Of a stretch of 64,000 nucleotides of DNA, positions 18,977-27,634 are shown piece by piece. The translations under genes and the position numbers were made by a program. Numbering within the stretch: position 1 is the stretch's first letter; every line of letters begins with the position of its first letter. Origin of the DNA: CAVSUZ01 sp963834715 (GTDB lineage Bacteria; Pseudomonadota; Alphaproteobacteria; Acetobacterales; Acetobacteraceae); NCBI GenBank assembly GCA_963834715.1, contig CAWIDE010000014.1, positions 62,001 to 126,000 of the forward strand. The letters are read 5' to 3'. The notes below the pieces were generated by a model. That model was given only the letters and a program-made list of their open reading frames with translations. It made no database searches and had not been told where the DNA came from.

Positions 18977-19402
18977 ATGTCCAAGTCTATCCCTGTCGAG
19001 TATCGGGACCTATTCAACAAGCGCGCATACGCGAGCTTGGGTACACTTCGGTCCGATGGATCTCCTCAAGTGACACCAGTCTGGTGCGATGTCGATGGTG
19101 ACCGAGTTCTTGTGAACACAGCAAAAGACCGGCACCAAGACAAGAATATCCGACATGACTCCCGGGTGGCAGTGGTCGTCACCGATCCAGACAATCCCTA
19201 TCGATATCTGGAAATTCGTGGACGTGCCGTTGAAGTCCATGACCGGGACGCCAATACGCATCTTGACCGGTTGGCAAGAAGGTATCTCGGATCAGAAACG
19301 TACACGTACAGACAGCCGGGCGAAGTGCGCATCATATACGAGATCGAAGCTGAACGCATAAACGCCTTCAGCTTTCCCCATGCGGAGTGGCTGTCGAGCT
19401 AA
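18977..19402 (+). CDS. PPOX-class (pyridoxamine 5'-phosphate oxidase-like) flavin/F420-binding protein
   Basis: This intact 141-aa protein sits behind a good GAGGAGGAACTG ribosome site. The split beta-barrel motifs are RAYASLGTLRSDGSPQVTPVW, NTAKDRHQDKNIRHDSRVAV and YLEIRGRAVEV. They place it among the F420- or FMN-dependent PPOX enzymes, which reduce small organic compounds in the cytoplasm. The substrate is unknown. It is flanked by pseudogenes and an IS element, yet has no damage. Confidence 0.8.
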   Translation: MSKSIPVEYRDLFNKRAYASLGTLRSDGSPQVTPVWCDVDGDRVLVNTAKDRHQDKNIRHDSRVAVVVTDPDNPYRYLEIRGRAVEVHDRDANTHLDRLARRYLGSETYTYRQPGEVRIIYEIEAERINAFSFPHAEWLSS

Positions 19403-19659
19403 CGATAGAAACGGTATCAGACTGATCGATCCAGCACAACGACATTACCTGTTGGCCGGCATCTGTTCGCGCGGCCTGAATGGCGACAAGCAGCCGTTCG
19501 CTCAAATCGAGCGATCATGGGGATGGCCGACGGCAGATGGCCACTCCTCGCTGAGGTTGGGCATAATGCACTGTCCTGGGAACGCTCCGGGTCTGACCCC
19601 GGCGACCACGTCAACTTGCTGCCCAGCCGGATAACCACGGGAACCGGCGAAAGCCGCCT
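19403..19659. other. Intergenic stretch without a supported gene
   Basis: No open frame here has both a ribosome site and family motifs. A minus-strand frame reading LSERLLVAIQAARTDAGQQ could be a fragment of a lost gene but matches nothing recognised. Confidence 0.4.
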
Positions 19660-20013
19660 ATGCCGCCGAAGCGCAAGCTGCTCCACACTGCCCCACCCCA
19701 AGGCGACGAAGCTGCCGCGGCGATTTGCGCCGTAATCCGCCGCATTCCCGAGGGCTGGGTGGCCACCTATGGCCAAGTTGCCGCGATGGCCGGATTGCCA
19801 AGGCGCGCCCGACTTGTCGGCCGCGTACTCCAGCACCTCGACCCGGCAACCGATATTCCGTGGCATCGCGTTGTCAATGCGAAGGGCGAGGTGTCCTACT
19901 CCCCTTCCCGCAATGGCGGCGACGCCCTCCAACAGCGCCTGCTGGAAAAGGAGGGCGTCGAGTTCGACGGCAGGAACCGCTTCGACCTGAAGCGGTTTCG
20001 CTGGCCCGAATAG
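19660..20013 (+). CDS. Alkyltransferase-like protein (ATL), MGMT-fold DNA repair protein
   Basis: This 117-aa protein consists of the MGMT DNA-binding domain. The motif order is AVIRRIPEGWVATYGQVAAMAG, the Arg finger in ARLVGRVLQHL, then IPWHRVVNAKGEVS. The methyl-accepting Cys of O6-alkylguanine transferases (PCHR) is Trp68 (PWHR), the defining ATL substitution. Such proteins do not remove alkyl groups. They bind O6-alkylguanine, flip it out and hand the lesion to nucleotide excision repair. It is cytoplasmic and monocistronic, and lies directly upstream of the IS1380 element. Confidence 0.88.
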   Translation: MPPKRKLLHTAPPQGDEAAAAICAVIRRIPEGWVATYGQVAAMAGLPRRARLVGRVLQHLDPATDIPWHRVVNAKGEVSYSPSRNGGDALQQRLLEKEGVEFDGRNRFDLKRFRWPE

Positions 20014-20046
20014 ATGACGAAGGTAATAGGGCCGATAAGCAGCTAG

Positions 20047-21668
20047 CCTGTCTTATTCATCGCATAGCAGGGATTCGTCGGCGGGTGTCGCGTAAGGTGG
20101 TGATTGTGACTTACGAATTGGGTGCCTGACGCCATCCGAATCGCAATCTCACCGGTGCCACACCCGCCATGCACGAGGATACGACCGAGCCGTTCGCATT
20201 GCCAGCCGTTGCAGGCAAGAAAGTCACCGCGGCATTCGATGGCGGACGGATCACGTCAGATGGCGGCGTCATCTTGCTGGCGCGGGCGGAACGACGTCTG
20301 GGCATCTGTAATCGACTGGCGGCGGAGATTGCCGATCATCGCGATCCAGGCCGGATCGTGCATCGAGCTGAGTGACATCCTGCGTGCGCGCATTCTGGCG
20401 ATCGCCTGCGGCTACGAGGACGCCGACGACCTCGATCACCTGCGCCGCGACCCGGCCTTCAAACTGGCTTGCGGCAAGCTGCCCGCCAGCGGCCGCGATT
20501 TGTGCTCGCAGCCGACCATGTCGCGGTGGGAGAACGCCCCCAGCCTGCGCGAGATCATCCGAATGATGCGGGCGATGATTGGCCTCTACTGCGCCAGCTA
20601 TGCAGTGCCGCCAGAGGCGGTCACGCTTGATATCGACGACACCGTGGACGTGGTGCATGGATATCAGCAGACTGTCGTTGTTCAATGCCCATTACAACGA
20701 GCGCTGCTTTCTACCGATCCATATCTATGACACTGCCACGGCGCGGCCGGTGGCGGTGCTGCTGCGGCCCGGCAAAACCCCATCGGGGAAGGAAGTCCGC
20801 CGTCACCTGCGGCGCCTGCTGCGCGAGATCAGACGGCATTGGCCGAACACGCGCATCACCATCCGCGGTGACAGCCATTACGGCCGACCAGAGGTGATGG
20901 ACTGGTGCGAAGCGGAGGGTCTTCGCTACGTCTTCGGCCTGTCCGGCAACGACGTGCTGCACCGCCTGGTCGAGCCGGCAGCTGACGACGTTCGTGTCCG
21001 TCGCGCCGAAGCCGATTCCCCGCTGCTGCGGCGCTACACCGAAACACAGTATCGGGCCAAATCCTGGTCGCGTTCGCGTCGTATCGCGGCCCGCATCGAG
21101 GCGTCCACTCTCGGCCTCGACATCCGCTTCGTGGTCAGCAACATCACCACGGGCAGCGCTGAGTGGCTGTATGATACGCTTTATTGTGAGCGCGGCCAGG
21201 CGGAAAACCTGATCAAACTTCACAAGAGCCAACTTGCCTCCGACCGCACCTCATGTCGGGCACCGCTTGCCAATCAGATGCGGCTCATCCTTCACACCGC
21301 AGCTTATTGGCTGTTACTCAACGTGCGCGACGGCATCCCCAAGGCACACGCGCTGACCACCGCCGAGTTCACCACCATTCGGCTGCGGCTGATGAAGGTC
21401 GCTGCACGGGTAATCGAGACCGCTTCCCGTGTGCGCGTCGCTTTCGCTGCCTCCTGCCCTGAGGCAGCATTGTTCCGCGACCTCGCCCACAGCTTGGTGC
21501 CGGCCGCTCCATAGACCGCGGGGCAGGCGCCCCGTCGAACCCGTTTCCCATCAACCCCAACCAACAATCCGGTCCGATCGCGATGAAACAGGCGCAACGG
21601 CCGAGGCTGCCCGAATTCGCGGCGGTGCGACTCAGCCATTTTTCACAGCGCTTGGTGAATAGGAGCGG
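20047..21668 (+). mobile_element. IS1380-family insertion sequence, complete ends, 1622 bp
   Basis: The left end CCTGTCTTATTCATC (20047-20061) pairs with the complement of the right end, CCGCTCCTATTCACC (21654-21668), as a 15-bp imperfect inverted repeat with 11 matches. The element is flanked on both sides by CTAG (20043-20046 and 21669-21672), a 4-bp target duplication as expected for the family. It carries a single IS1380-type transposase gene, which is frameshifted. Confidence 0.8.
20169..21514 (+). pseudogene. IS1380-family transposase, two frameshifts
   Basis: The reading begins MHEDTTEPFALPAVAGKKVT and has the catalytic first Asp region AAFDGGRITSDGGVILL. It shifts near 20360-20370 to SDILRARILAIACGYEDADD and again near 20670 to LSLFNAHYNERCFLPIHIYD. 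The last part contains TIRGDSHYGRPEVMDWC and the C-terminal ERGQAENLIKLHKSQLASDR of the DDE domain. Both shifts equal one extra base; the second is CAGCAGACTG where CAGCAGCTG is expected. The repaired transposase is about 448 aa, normal for IS1380. If the indels are real, the element cannot move without help in trans. Confidence 0.85.
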
Positions 21669-21700
21669 CTAGACCATCCACCAGCGGAAGCGCACATCGT

Positions 21701-22627
21701 TTAAGCCTCGTTTTCCAGTTGCTGGCGAGCTTCCTGCAGTTTGGTGTGGTCGTCGGCGGATAATTCCGGGTATTTGAGGTCGAGCGTTTCAAGTGCCTCT
21801 ATGATTGCGATCCCGACGACAAGATGGGCGAACCACTTGTGGTCGGCGGGGACGACGAACCAGGGCGCGTGCGGGGTGGCGGTGGCGGCGATGGCCTGCT
21901 CGAACGCGGTCTGATAGTCGTTCCAGAAGGTGCGTTCGCGGATGTCGGCGGGGCTGAACTTCCAGTTCTTGTTCGGTTGCTCGAGTCTGGCAAGGAAGCG
22001 CTTGCGTTGTTCTCCTTTCGAGAGGTTGAGGAAGAATTTGAGAACGATGGTACCCTGGCGAGTGAGGTAGCGTTCGAAATCGGCGATGGCTTCCAGGCGG
22101 TAGTCCCAGAGCCTCTTGCCGGCCAGCTCGGGCGGGAGGCGCTGGCGTTCGAGCAATTCGGGGTGGACGCGGACGACCAGTACCTCCTCGTAGTAGCTGC
22201 GGTTGAAAATGCCGATGCGGCCACGCTCCGGCAGGGCACGGGTGCAGCGCCATAGGAAGTCGTGGCCGAGGTCCTCTGGGCCGGGCACTTTAAAGCTGGT
22301 GACCTGGACACCTTGTGGGTTCACGCCGCTCATGACGTGCTTGATGGTGCCGTCCTTGCCGGCGGCGTCCATGGCCTGGAAAATGCAGAGGAGCGACCAG
22401 CGGTCCTGGGCGTAGAGTAGTTCCTGGAGTGCCGACAGGCGCTGAACGCTGGCGGTGAGCAAGGCGTCGGCCTGGGAGTGGTCAAACAGATGGCCGGCGG
22501 TATCGGCCGGGTCGTGATCCTTGAGGGCGAAGTTCTTACCGTCGGTGATGCGGCAGGCATCCAACATGCGGCGGAGTTGCTTCCGCGGGAGGTTGAGGGA
22601 TTCGGCGACGTCGGCGAGGGGATGCAT
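21701..22627 (-). CDS. ppk2: PPK2-family polyphosphate kinase / polyphosphate:nucleotide phosphotransferase
   Basis: This 308-aa enzyme transfers phosphate between polyphosphate and nucleotides. Walker A is MDAAGKDGTIKHV (residues 86-98). The second conserved block is IGIFNRSYYEEVLVVRVHPE (about 138-157), and the lid-region motif is NWKFSPADIRERTFWNDY. This sequence pattern is typical of the PPK2 group acting on AMP or on both AMP and ADP, and differs from the second PPK2 at 51720. The start is set at 22627 (MHPLADVAES) because the longer frame runs into the divergent gene. It is intact. Confidence 0.87.
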   Translation of the reverse strand: MHPLADVAESLNLPRKQLRRMLDACRITDGKNFALKDHDPADTAGHLFDHSQADALLTASVQRLSALQELLYAQDRWSLLCIFQAMDAAGKDGTIKHVMSGVNPQGVQVTSFKVPGPEDLGHDFLWRCTRALPERGRIGIFNRSYYEEVLVVRVHPELLERQRLPPELAGKRLWDYRLEAIADFERYLTRQGTIVLKFFLNLSKGEQRKRFLARLEQPNKNWKFSPADIRERTFWNDYQTAFEQAIAATATPHAPWFVVPADHKWFAHLVVGIAIIEALETLDLKYPELSADDHTKLQEARQQLENEA

Positions 22628-22672
22628 GAGGCGGAGTATGGACCGGCGACACGGTTGGGGGAACCTGGGAGC

Positions 22673-23238
22673 ATGGAAAAGGACCGGCTGGTCGCATTCA
22701 GCGACGGGGTGATCGCGATTATCATCACGATCATGGTGCTGGACCTGCGGGTGCCGCACGGGGTCAGCCTGCAAGCGCTGGTGAGCGCGACGCCGGTGTT
22801 TCTGAGCTATGTGCTAAGCTTCTTGTATGTTGCGATCATTGGAACAATCACCACCATTTCTTTCAGCTCGTACGGCATATTGATGGCCTGATTCTGTGGG
22901 CGAACGTGCATCTGCTGTTCTGGTTGTCGCTGATCCCCTTTGCGACGGGATGGATGGGGGAGAATGACTTCGCCCGCATGCCGACGGCTATTTATGGGAT
23001 AGCGCTGCTGATGCCATCGTTGGCGTGGCAAGGAATGCAGGCGGCGCTCATTCGGCGGCAGGGGAGGGACTCGGCATTTGCACACGCGATCGGCCGGGAT
23101 CTTAAGGGGAAGCTGTCACCGATCCTGTACCTGGCTGGGATTGCGCTGTCGTTCGTGGACACGCGGCTGGCGTGTGTGATGTACGTGCTTGTAGCGCTGA
23201 TGTGGCTGGTGCCTGACCGGCGGATCGAGCGAGCTTGA
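22673..23238 (+). pseudogene. TMEM175-like (DUF1211) potassium-channel protein, one frameshift
   Basis: The N terminus MEKDRLVAFSDGVIAIIITI carries the FSD filter motif of bacterial TMEM175 K+ channels. After LYVAII the expected WNNHHHFF is lost because one T is missing (ATTGGAAC for ATTTGGAAC, near 22842). The next frame restores LWANVHLLFWLSLIPFATGW and continues through the remaining membrane helices to 23238. The repaired length is about 189 aa with six hydrophobic segments, as expected. The lesion is a single-base deletion in a short T run. It is divergent from ppk2 with 45 bp between starts. Confidence 0.8.
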
Positions 23239-23260
23239 ACCTCTGATCAGGCAGCCACGA

Positions 23261-23770
23261 CTATTGCGGACCGTCCACGACGATCATCAGGTCGGTGTCC
23301 CCGGTTGCTTCGCCGCAGGCGGTAATCATGGCGTGGGCCTGGCCGCGGTGATGGGTCTGGTGGTTGAAGAGGTGGATTACCAGGAACGCCCTGTTGGCAC
23401 GGCGTTCCTTCTGGCTGGCGCCGCTGAACCAGACGAGATCTTCGGCCAGCCATTCGGGAGTGACGCGGCGAGCCCAATCCTCGATCCTCGCGTCGGCGGC
23501 TTGGCGTCTGGTGGCGAGTTCATCGAACTTGTCCATCATCTCGGCGCTCTGCCGGATGGAAACCGAGGGGCGGTCCCATCCGTCGAAGCGCGACATCCAG
23601 ACCTCGTCGCCCCAGAGCAGGTGGACGAGGGTGCCGTGGATGGAGCGCCAGAAGGCGCCGCGATCGCGGCGGCGTTCGGGATCGGGGATGCGTGCGGCGG
23701 CGGTGTAGAGGCGGTGGTTCATTTCGGTGTTGTAGATGGCCATGGTCCGCACGTAGGCCGGGGTGATCAT
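23261..23770 (-). CDS. DinB-family putative metal-binding protein
   Basis: This roughly 169-aa four-helix-bundle protein is reported from MITPAYVRTMAIYN, the usual DinB start; an ATG at 23803 would add 11 residues. Metal-ligand histidines are visible in WRSIHGTLVHLLWGDEVW and in HLFNHQTHHRGQAHAMI, the hallmark of the family. DinB-like proteins include thiol S-transferases and damage-induced proteins. Nothing here fixes a substrate. It is convergent with the TMEM175-like gene and divergent from petA. Confidence 0.8.
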   Translation of the reverse strand: MITPAYVRTMAIYNTEMNHRLYTAAARIPDPERRRDRGAFWRSIHGTLVHLLWGDEVWMSRFDGWDRPSVSIRQSAEMMDKFDELATRRQAADARIEDWARRVTPEWLAEDLVWFSGASQKERRANRAFLVIHLFNHQTHHRGQAHAMITACGEATGDTDLMIVVDGPQ

Positions 23771-23859
23771 ACCAGTTCTCGCCGAGAGTGGGTTGATTTG
23801 CATGAGAACATGGCGTTTGGTCCCGGCGCAACGCCATGGGGAACGGAGATTCAAACAGC

Positions 23860-24528
23860 ATGGCCTCCACGACGACCGCCGACGTGGCGGGGCAGCCGGT
23901 TCAACATGAGAGATCGGGCGAGACGCGGCGGGATTTTCTCAACCTCGTTACCGGGGCCTTCACGGGCCTAGGGGTGGCGGCGATTGCCTGGACCGTGATC
24001 GATTCAATGAACCCGTCGGCGGACGTGATTGCGGCGGGCGCGCCCATCGATATCGACGTGAGCAAGGTCGAGCCCGGGCAGCAGATCGTGGTCCGCTGGC
24101 GTGGCGACCCGATCCTGCTAGTGAACCGCACTCCGGAGATGGTCAAGACGCTGCAGGCGAAGCCCACGCTGGATCGGCTGTCGGACCCGAACTCCGAGGT
24201 GATGCAGCAGCCGCCGTATGCAAAGAACTGGTACCGGTCGGTGAAGCCCGAACTGGCGGTGCTGGTCGGGATCTGCACGCATCTAGGTTGCCTGCCGCAA
24301 TATCTGCCGAAGCCAAATCCGACCGACCCAGTGCCGAACTGGCCGGGTGGGTATCTTTGCCCGTGCCATGGCTCGAAATACGACCTCGCCGGGCGAGTGT
24401 ACCGGAACGTTCCTGCTCCGTACAATCTCCCCGTGCCGCCATACACGTTCCCGGACGCGAAGACAGTGCGGATTGGTGACAACCCGCCTGGGGTGAGTTT
24501 CGAACTGGCGGAGGTGACACAGATCTGA
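23860..24528 (+). CDS. petA: Ubiquinol-cytochrome c reductase Rieske iron-sulfur subunit
   Basis: This is the Rieske 2Fe-2S subunit of complex III, about 222 aa. A twin-arginine-type leader (RRDFLNLVTGAFTG) precedes the membrane anchor. Cluster ligands lie in CTHLGC (Cys139, His141, disulfide Cys144) and CPCHGS (Cys167, His170), counted from the MASTTT start. An alternative ATG at 23836 adds eight residues. The protein acts on the periplasmic face of the inner membrane. Normally petB and petC follow directly, but here a LysR gene on the other strand follows, so the subunit is isolated in this window. Confidence 0.9.
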   Translation: MASTTTADVAGQPVQHERSGETRRDFLNLVTGAFTGLGVAAIAWTVIDSMNPSADVIAAGAPIDIDVSKVEPGQQIVVRWRGDPILLVNRTPEMVKTLQAKPTLDRLSDPNSEVMQQPPYAKNWYRSVKPELAVLVGICTHLGCLPQYLPKPNPTDPVPNWPGGYLCPCHGSKYDLAGRVYRNVPAPYNLPVPPYTFPDAKTVRIGDNPPGVSFELAEVTQI

Positions 24529-24596
24529 GAGTTCGCGCGCCATGGATAAACGGCGCTCCGCGTTCGTGTGTAGATGGCCGGGTCAGACCGCCAGCT

Positions 24597-25652
24597 TCAA
24601 GCGGCCCAGGCCTTGGCCGTCCGGGGAGCGGACACCCGGGAGCCGAGGCAATCGCGTACCGCGCGACGTAGCCAGACATGTGCCGGGTGTTTCTCCAGCC
24701 TGCGGTGCCAGATCATCGCGGTGCCAATGCGTGGTGAGGGGAAGGACAAATCTCGGACCTCGAGCTCGCATATGCTAGCAAAGCCGATCGCTACACGTCG
24801 CGGCAATATGGCCAGCCGATCCGAGCCTACCAGCATGAGCGCGAGAGTGGCGAACGGGACACGCACTGCGATATTGCGCTGAAGGCCGCGCTGGCTCAGG
24901 GCGTCATCGATGAACCCCGTGTCCTCTCCGTTGGCCGACACCACCACATGCGGGATACGGGCGAGATGCTCGAGCGTCAGCATCGGCTCGCAGCAGGCGG
25001 GATTGTTGCGGCCGAGGATCGCCACGTGGTCATCTTCCACCACGTGGACGCACTTGAACCGCTCGCCCCCATCCACCAACGCGGTGAGGGCAAGGTCCTT
25101 TCCGTGGTCGAGCTGGTCGAGCGGATCACGCCAATCGACTGATTCGACGTCGAGGCGTACTCCCGGTGCCCGCGCGGCGACATGTTGCGCCAGCAGCGGC
25201 ACAATCGCGCGTCCGGCGTAATTATTTACCACAAGGGTAAACACGTTTGTTGCGGTGCTCGGAACGAATGCATCGGGATCCGGGTTTAGCGCGACCCGCA
25301 GGATGTTCAGTGCATCGCGTACCGATTCCGACATCTGCTCGGCTCGCGGGGTGGGTAACATGCCCTCGGGGGACCGGACGAAGAGTTCGTCCTTCAGCAT
25401 CAGACGCAACCGGGCAAGGGCATGACTGGTGGCGGGCTGGCTCAGGTTGAGCTGTCTTCCAGCGCGCGTCAGGTTGCGTTCGTGCATGAGCGCGTCGAAG
25501 ACCGCGAGGAGATTGAGGTCGACTGTGCCCCAGGGCAGGGGCATCGCGGCGTCGGAGGGACCGGCCGGGTGTGGGGCCGCGGCGGGGAGCTCGGGATCCT
25601 TCAAGGCGGTCAGGGTATGCGGCCCTGAAATGGCGGGCGAGGTTTTCGACAT
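24597..25652 (-). CDS. LysR-family transcriptional regulator
   Basis: This regulator is up to about 351 aa. The winged-helix part is DLNLLAVFDALMHERNLTRA and GRQLNLSQPATSHALARLR, with the NodD/PNP-type spacing. The effector domain begins with FTLVVNNYAGRAIVPLLAQH. The start is uncertain: ATG 25652 gives a long Pro/Ala-rich N-terminal extension, and ATG 25544 gives the usual LysR length. No ribosome site decides between them. The target may be in either direction; petA is convergent and a cupin gene lies upstream. Confidence 0.8.
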   Translation of the reverse strand: MSKTSPAISGPHTLTALKDPELPAAAPHPAGPSDAAMPLPWGTVDLNLLAVFDALMHERNLTRAGRQLNLSQPATSHALARLRLMLKDELFVRSPEGMLPTPRAEQMSESVRDALNILRVALNPDPDAFVPSTATNVFTLVVNNYAGRAIVPLLAQHVAARAPGVRLDVESVDWRDPLDQLDHGKDLALTALVDGGERFKCVHVVEDDHVAILGRNNPACCEPMLTLEHLARIPHVVVSANGEDTGFIDDALSQRGLQRNIAVRVPFATLALMLVGSDRLAILPRRVAIGFASICELEVRDLSFPSPRIGTAMIWHRRLEKHPAHVWLRRAVRDCLGSRVSAPRTAKAWAA

Positions 25653-25799
25653 GGCGCGTCCCGGTCGGTTTTGGTCGGGGCGCAATATAGGGGTGGTTCG
25701 CCGTTTTGCCGCATCCCACCTGTTTTTCGTGATGCGCATGCCAAAGACCGCTTGGACTGAGGCGCCCGCGCTGCGCAATCGACGAGACTTATATAGCTA

Positions 25800-26249
25800 T
25801 TACGCTGACGAATGAGCCGGAGAGCGGTTTGGCGGCCCGCGATCCCAGTAGTCCGCTGGCAGGTTGACGACGATAGGAGTTGGGGTGCTGCGGACAACCA
25901 CCCAACGGCAGAGCTGGGTGGCTGAGCGGTTAATCTCCATGTGCGGCAGCCAAGCCGGGATGAACAGAAAATCGCCGGCACGCGCGGTTGCCGAACACTC
26001 TCCGCGCTCACCCCAGCGGAGGAGGCATTGGCCCTCCAACACGTAGGCAATTGTGTCCTGCTCTCCATGATGGTGGACGGCGGTGCTGAAACCGGGCTCG
26101 ATGGTAAACAGGCCGCCCCACATGCTGGGTTTAAAATCGTCAGAGTTAAAGATCGCGGCGAGACGCTCCGATCCGGGCGTTTGCTGTGTCGCACGGTCGA
26201 ACTGAGAAGCCGAGACGACACGTAATCTGGTGTTAGCACTCTTATGCAT
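25800..26249 (-). CDS. Small cupin-domain protein
   Basis: This 149-aa single-domain cupin starts at MHKSANTRLRVVSA. The metal-binding motif HHHGEQDTIAYVLEGQCLLRWGE contains the His, His and Glu ligands. The second motif AGDFLFIPAWLPHMEINR supplies the last His. Such proteins are small dioxygenases, isomerases or ligand sensors. The function is not further resolvable. It ends 148 bp from the proposed LysR start, on the same strand. Confidence 0.75.
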   Translation of the reverse strand: MHKSANTRLRVVSASQFDRATQQTPGSERLAAIFNSDDFKPSMWGGLFTIEPGFSTAVHHHGEQDTIAYVLEGQCLLRWGERGECSATARAGDFLFIPAWLPHMEINRSATQLCRWVVVRSTPTPIVVNLPADYWDRGPPNRSPAHSSA

Positions 26250-26448
26250 GGCTGGCCTCCGACGGCTCGCAATAAAGCTCGTGATGGCGGTGTGCGCATT
26301 CAAGAAGAGCAAGAGGCTAAGGCTCATTCCTGGGCGACATGACAACATGAGGGTCGGCCTCTCGCTTCATGGGCGCGCTGAGGCCCATATCGCCGCCTGC
26401 AAGCGAGCGATACGTGCTAGCTTGGAGATGGTAATAGGAGACACGGAA

Positions 26449-26718
26449 ATGAAAGCTATAATGCTAGCGGGAGCTGCGGCCGTTACCTTGTTAGCAGCCG
26501 CGGCACCTGCCTTTGCGGCGGGCAGCAATGGCGGCGAGCCGTTTATCGATCCGAACACCGCGCCTCCTGGTTTTTATTCGAACGATCCCGGATTGTACGC
26601 TTGGGGGCCGCGAGTCACCTTCACCTATAATCCGGCCAAAATAGCCGCTGCGGATAAGGGGACTCAGGTAGCGGAAGCGCCGGTTTTTCGCAACGCTCCT
26701 AACAACGGGTTGGGTTGA
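26449..26718 (+). CDS. Small secreted protein of unknown function
   Basis: This 89-aa protein starts at ATG 26449, behind AGGAG. A clear signal peptide, MKAIMLAGAAAVTLLAAAAP followed by AFAA, precedes a mature part of about 65 residues rich in Asn, Pro and Gly (DPNTAPPGFYSNDPGLYAWGP). No family is recognised. Codon use and the ribosome site support a real gene. It lies 93 bp upstream of the aquaporin gene on the same strand. Confidence 0.6.
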   Translation: MKAIMLAGAAAVTLLAAAAPAFAAGSNGGEPFIDPNTAPPGFYSNDPGLYAWGPRVTFTYNPAKIAAADKGTQVAEAPVFRNAPNNGLG

Positions 26719-26811
26719 TCACACTGGCGCGCTTTCCGAGGCCATGCACCCGGCCGTGGCTTTGGAAAGCGGTGTGGCCGCGGATGAGGTTCGACTTGAA
26801 GGAGTGAGGTC

Positions 26812-27507
26812 ATGGACAGTATGGCGCGGCCCTTGGCCGCTGAGTTTATTGGAACTTTCGCATTGATTTTTATTGGTGCCGGAGCGGGAACGGTGCTCGG
26901 CGCGGGAAAGATGCCGGAGATCGCCTTTGCACACGGCCTTACGATCATGATTATGGTCGCGGCATTCGGAGATATTAGCGGCGGCCATATCAATCCTGCC
27001 GTTACGGCCGGGCTTGCGGCTGCGGGCGAATTCCCGGTGCCTCGGGTCGTGCCATACTGGATTGCGCAGATCGCGGGGGCGATTGCGGCGGGGTACTGCT
27101 TGCTGTTCGTGTTCCGCGGGCCGGTCAACCACCTTGGCGCGACTCTGGTCGATACGCAGCGGATTACTTATTCGGGTGCGTTCGTGCTGGAGGCGCTTGG
27201 TACTTTCTTTCTGGTCAATACGGTGCTTCATGCGGCAGTGCGTAAGGCCGCCGGTCCGCTTGCGCCGCTCGCGATTGGCATGACGGTGACGATCTGCATC
27301 CTGATGTTTGGTGCGTTAACGGGTGGCAGCGTGAACCCGGCTCGTACGATCGGCCCGGATGTCGCGGCGGGCATTTACGACGGCATCGCGATTTACTTGT
27401 CGGCGCAGCTTATAGGTGGTGTACTAGCGGGCGTTCTGTATCGAGTGTTCTGGATGCCGCGTTCCAAGTCTCCGAGGGTGCATCACGCGATTCAGGCAGC
27501 GGAATGA
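26812..27507 (+). CDS. Aquaporin/glycerol-facilitator family (MIP) channel
   Basis: This 231-aa six-helix membrane channel carries both pore motifs, HINPAVTAG (first NPA) and SVNPARTIG (second NPA). The N terminus PLAAEFIGTFALIFIGAGAG is typical of AqpZ-like water channels. Selectivity for water or glycerol cannot be set with confidence from inspection. It is intact, and a candidate hairpin terminator lies 36 bp after its stop. Confidence 0.88.
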   Translation: MDSMARPLAAEFIGTFALIFIGAGAGTVLGAGKMPEIAFAHGLTIMIMVAAFGDISGGHINPAVTAGLAAAGEFPVPRVVPYWIAQIAGAIAAGYCLLFVFRGPVNHLGATLVDTQRITYSGAFVLEALGTFFLVNTVLHAAVRKAAGPLAPLAIGMTVTICILMFGALTGGSVNPARTIGPDVAAGIYDGIAIYLSAQLIGGVLAGVLYRVFWMPRSKSPRVHHAIQAAE

Positions 27508-27542
27508 ATTCTTGCTCCCGATGCGTTAGATAAGACGAAAGG

Positions 27543-27570
27543 CGAGCAGGCTTAGGCTTGCTCGTTCTTT
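27543..27570. terminator. Candidate rho-independent terminator between convergent genes
   Basis: CGAGCA (27543-27548) and TGCTCG (27559-27564) form a stem around GGCTTAGGCT and are followed by TTCTTT. It lies between the aquaporin stop (27507) and the PqiA stop (27635), which converge. Confidence 0.55.
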
Positions 27571-27634
27571 GGTTATGGTGTGGCTCGGGTTCATTTGGCC
27601 GGAGGAGGCGCGTGCGGGGGGTCCAGCGTAGCCG

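Noticed and set aside
24542..24778. Possible start of petB after petA
   Set aside because: The frame MDKRRSAFV turns into Arg/Pro-rich sequence with no cytochrome b helices or haem histidines, and it is antisense to the LysR gene.
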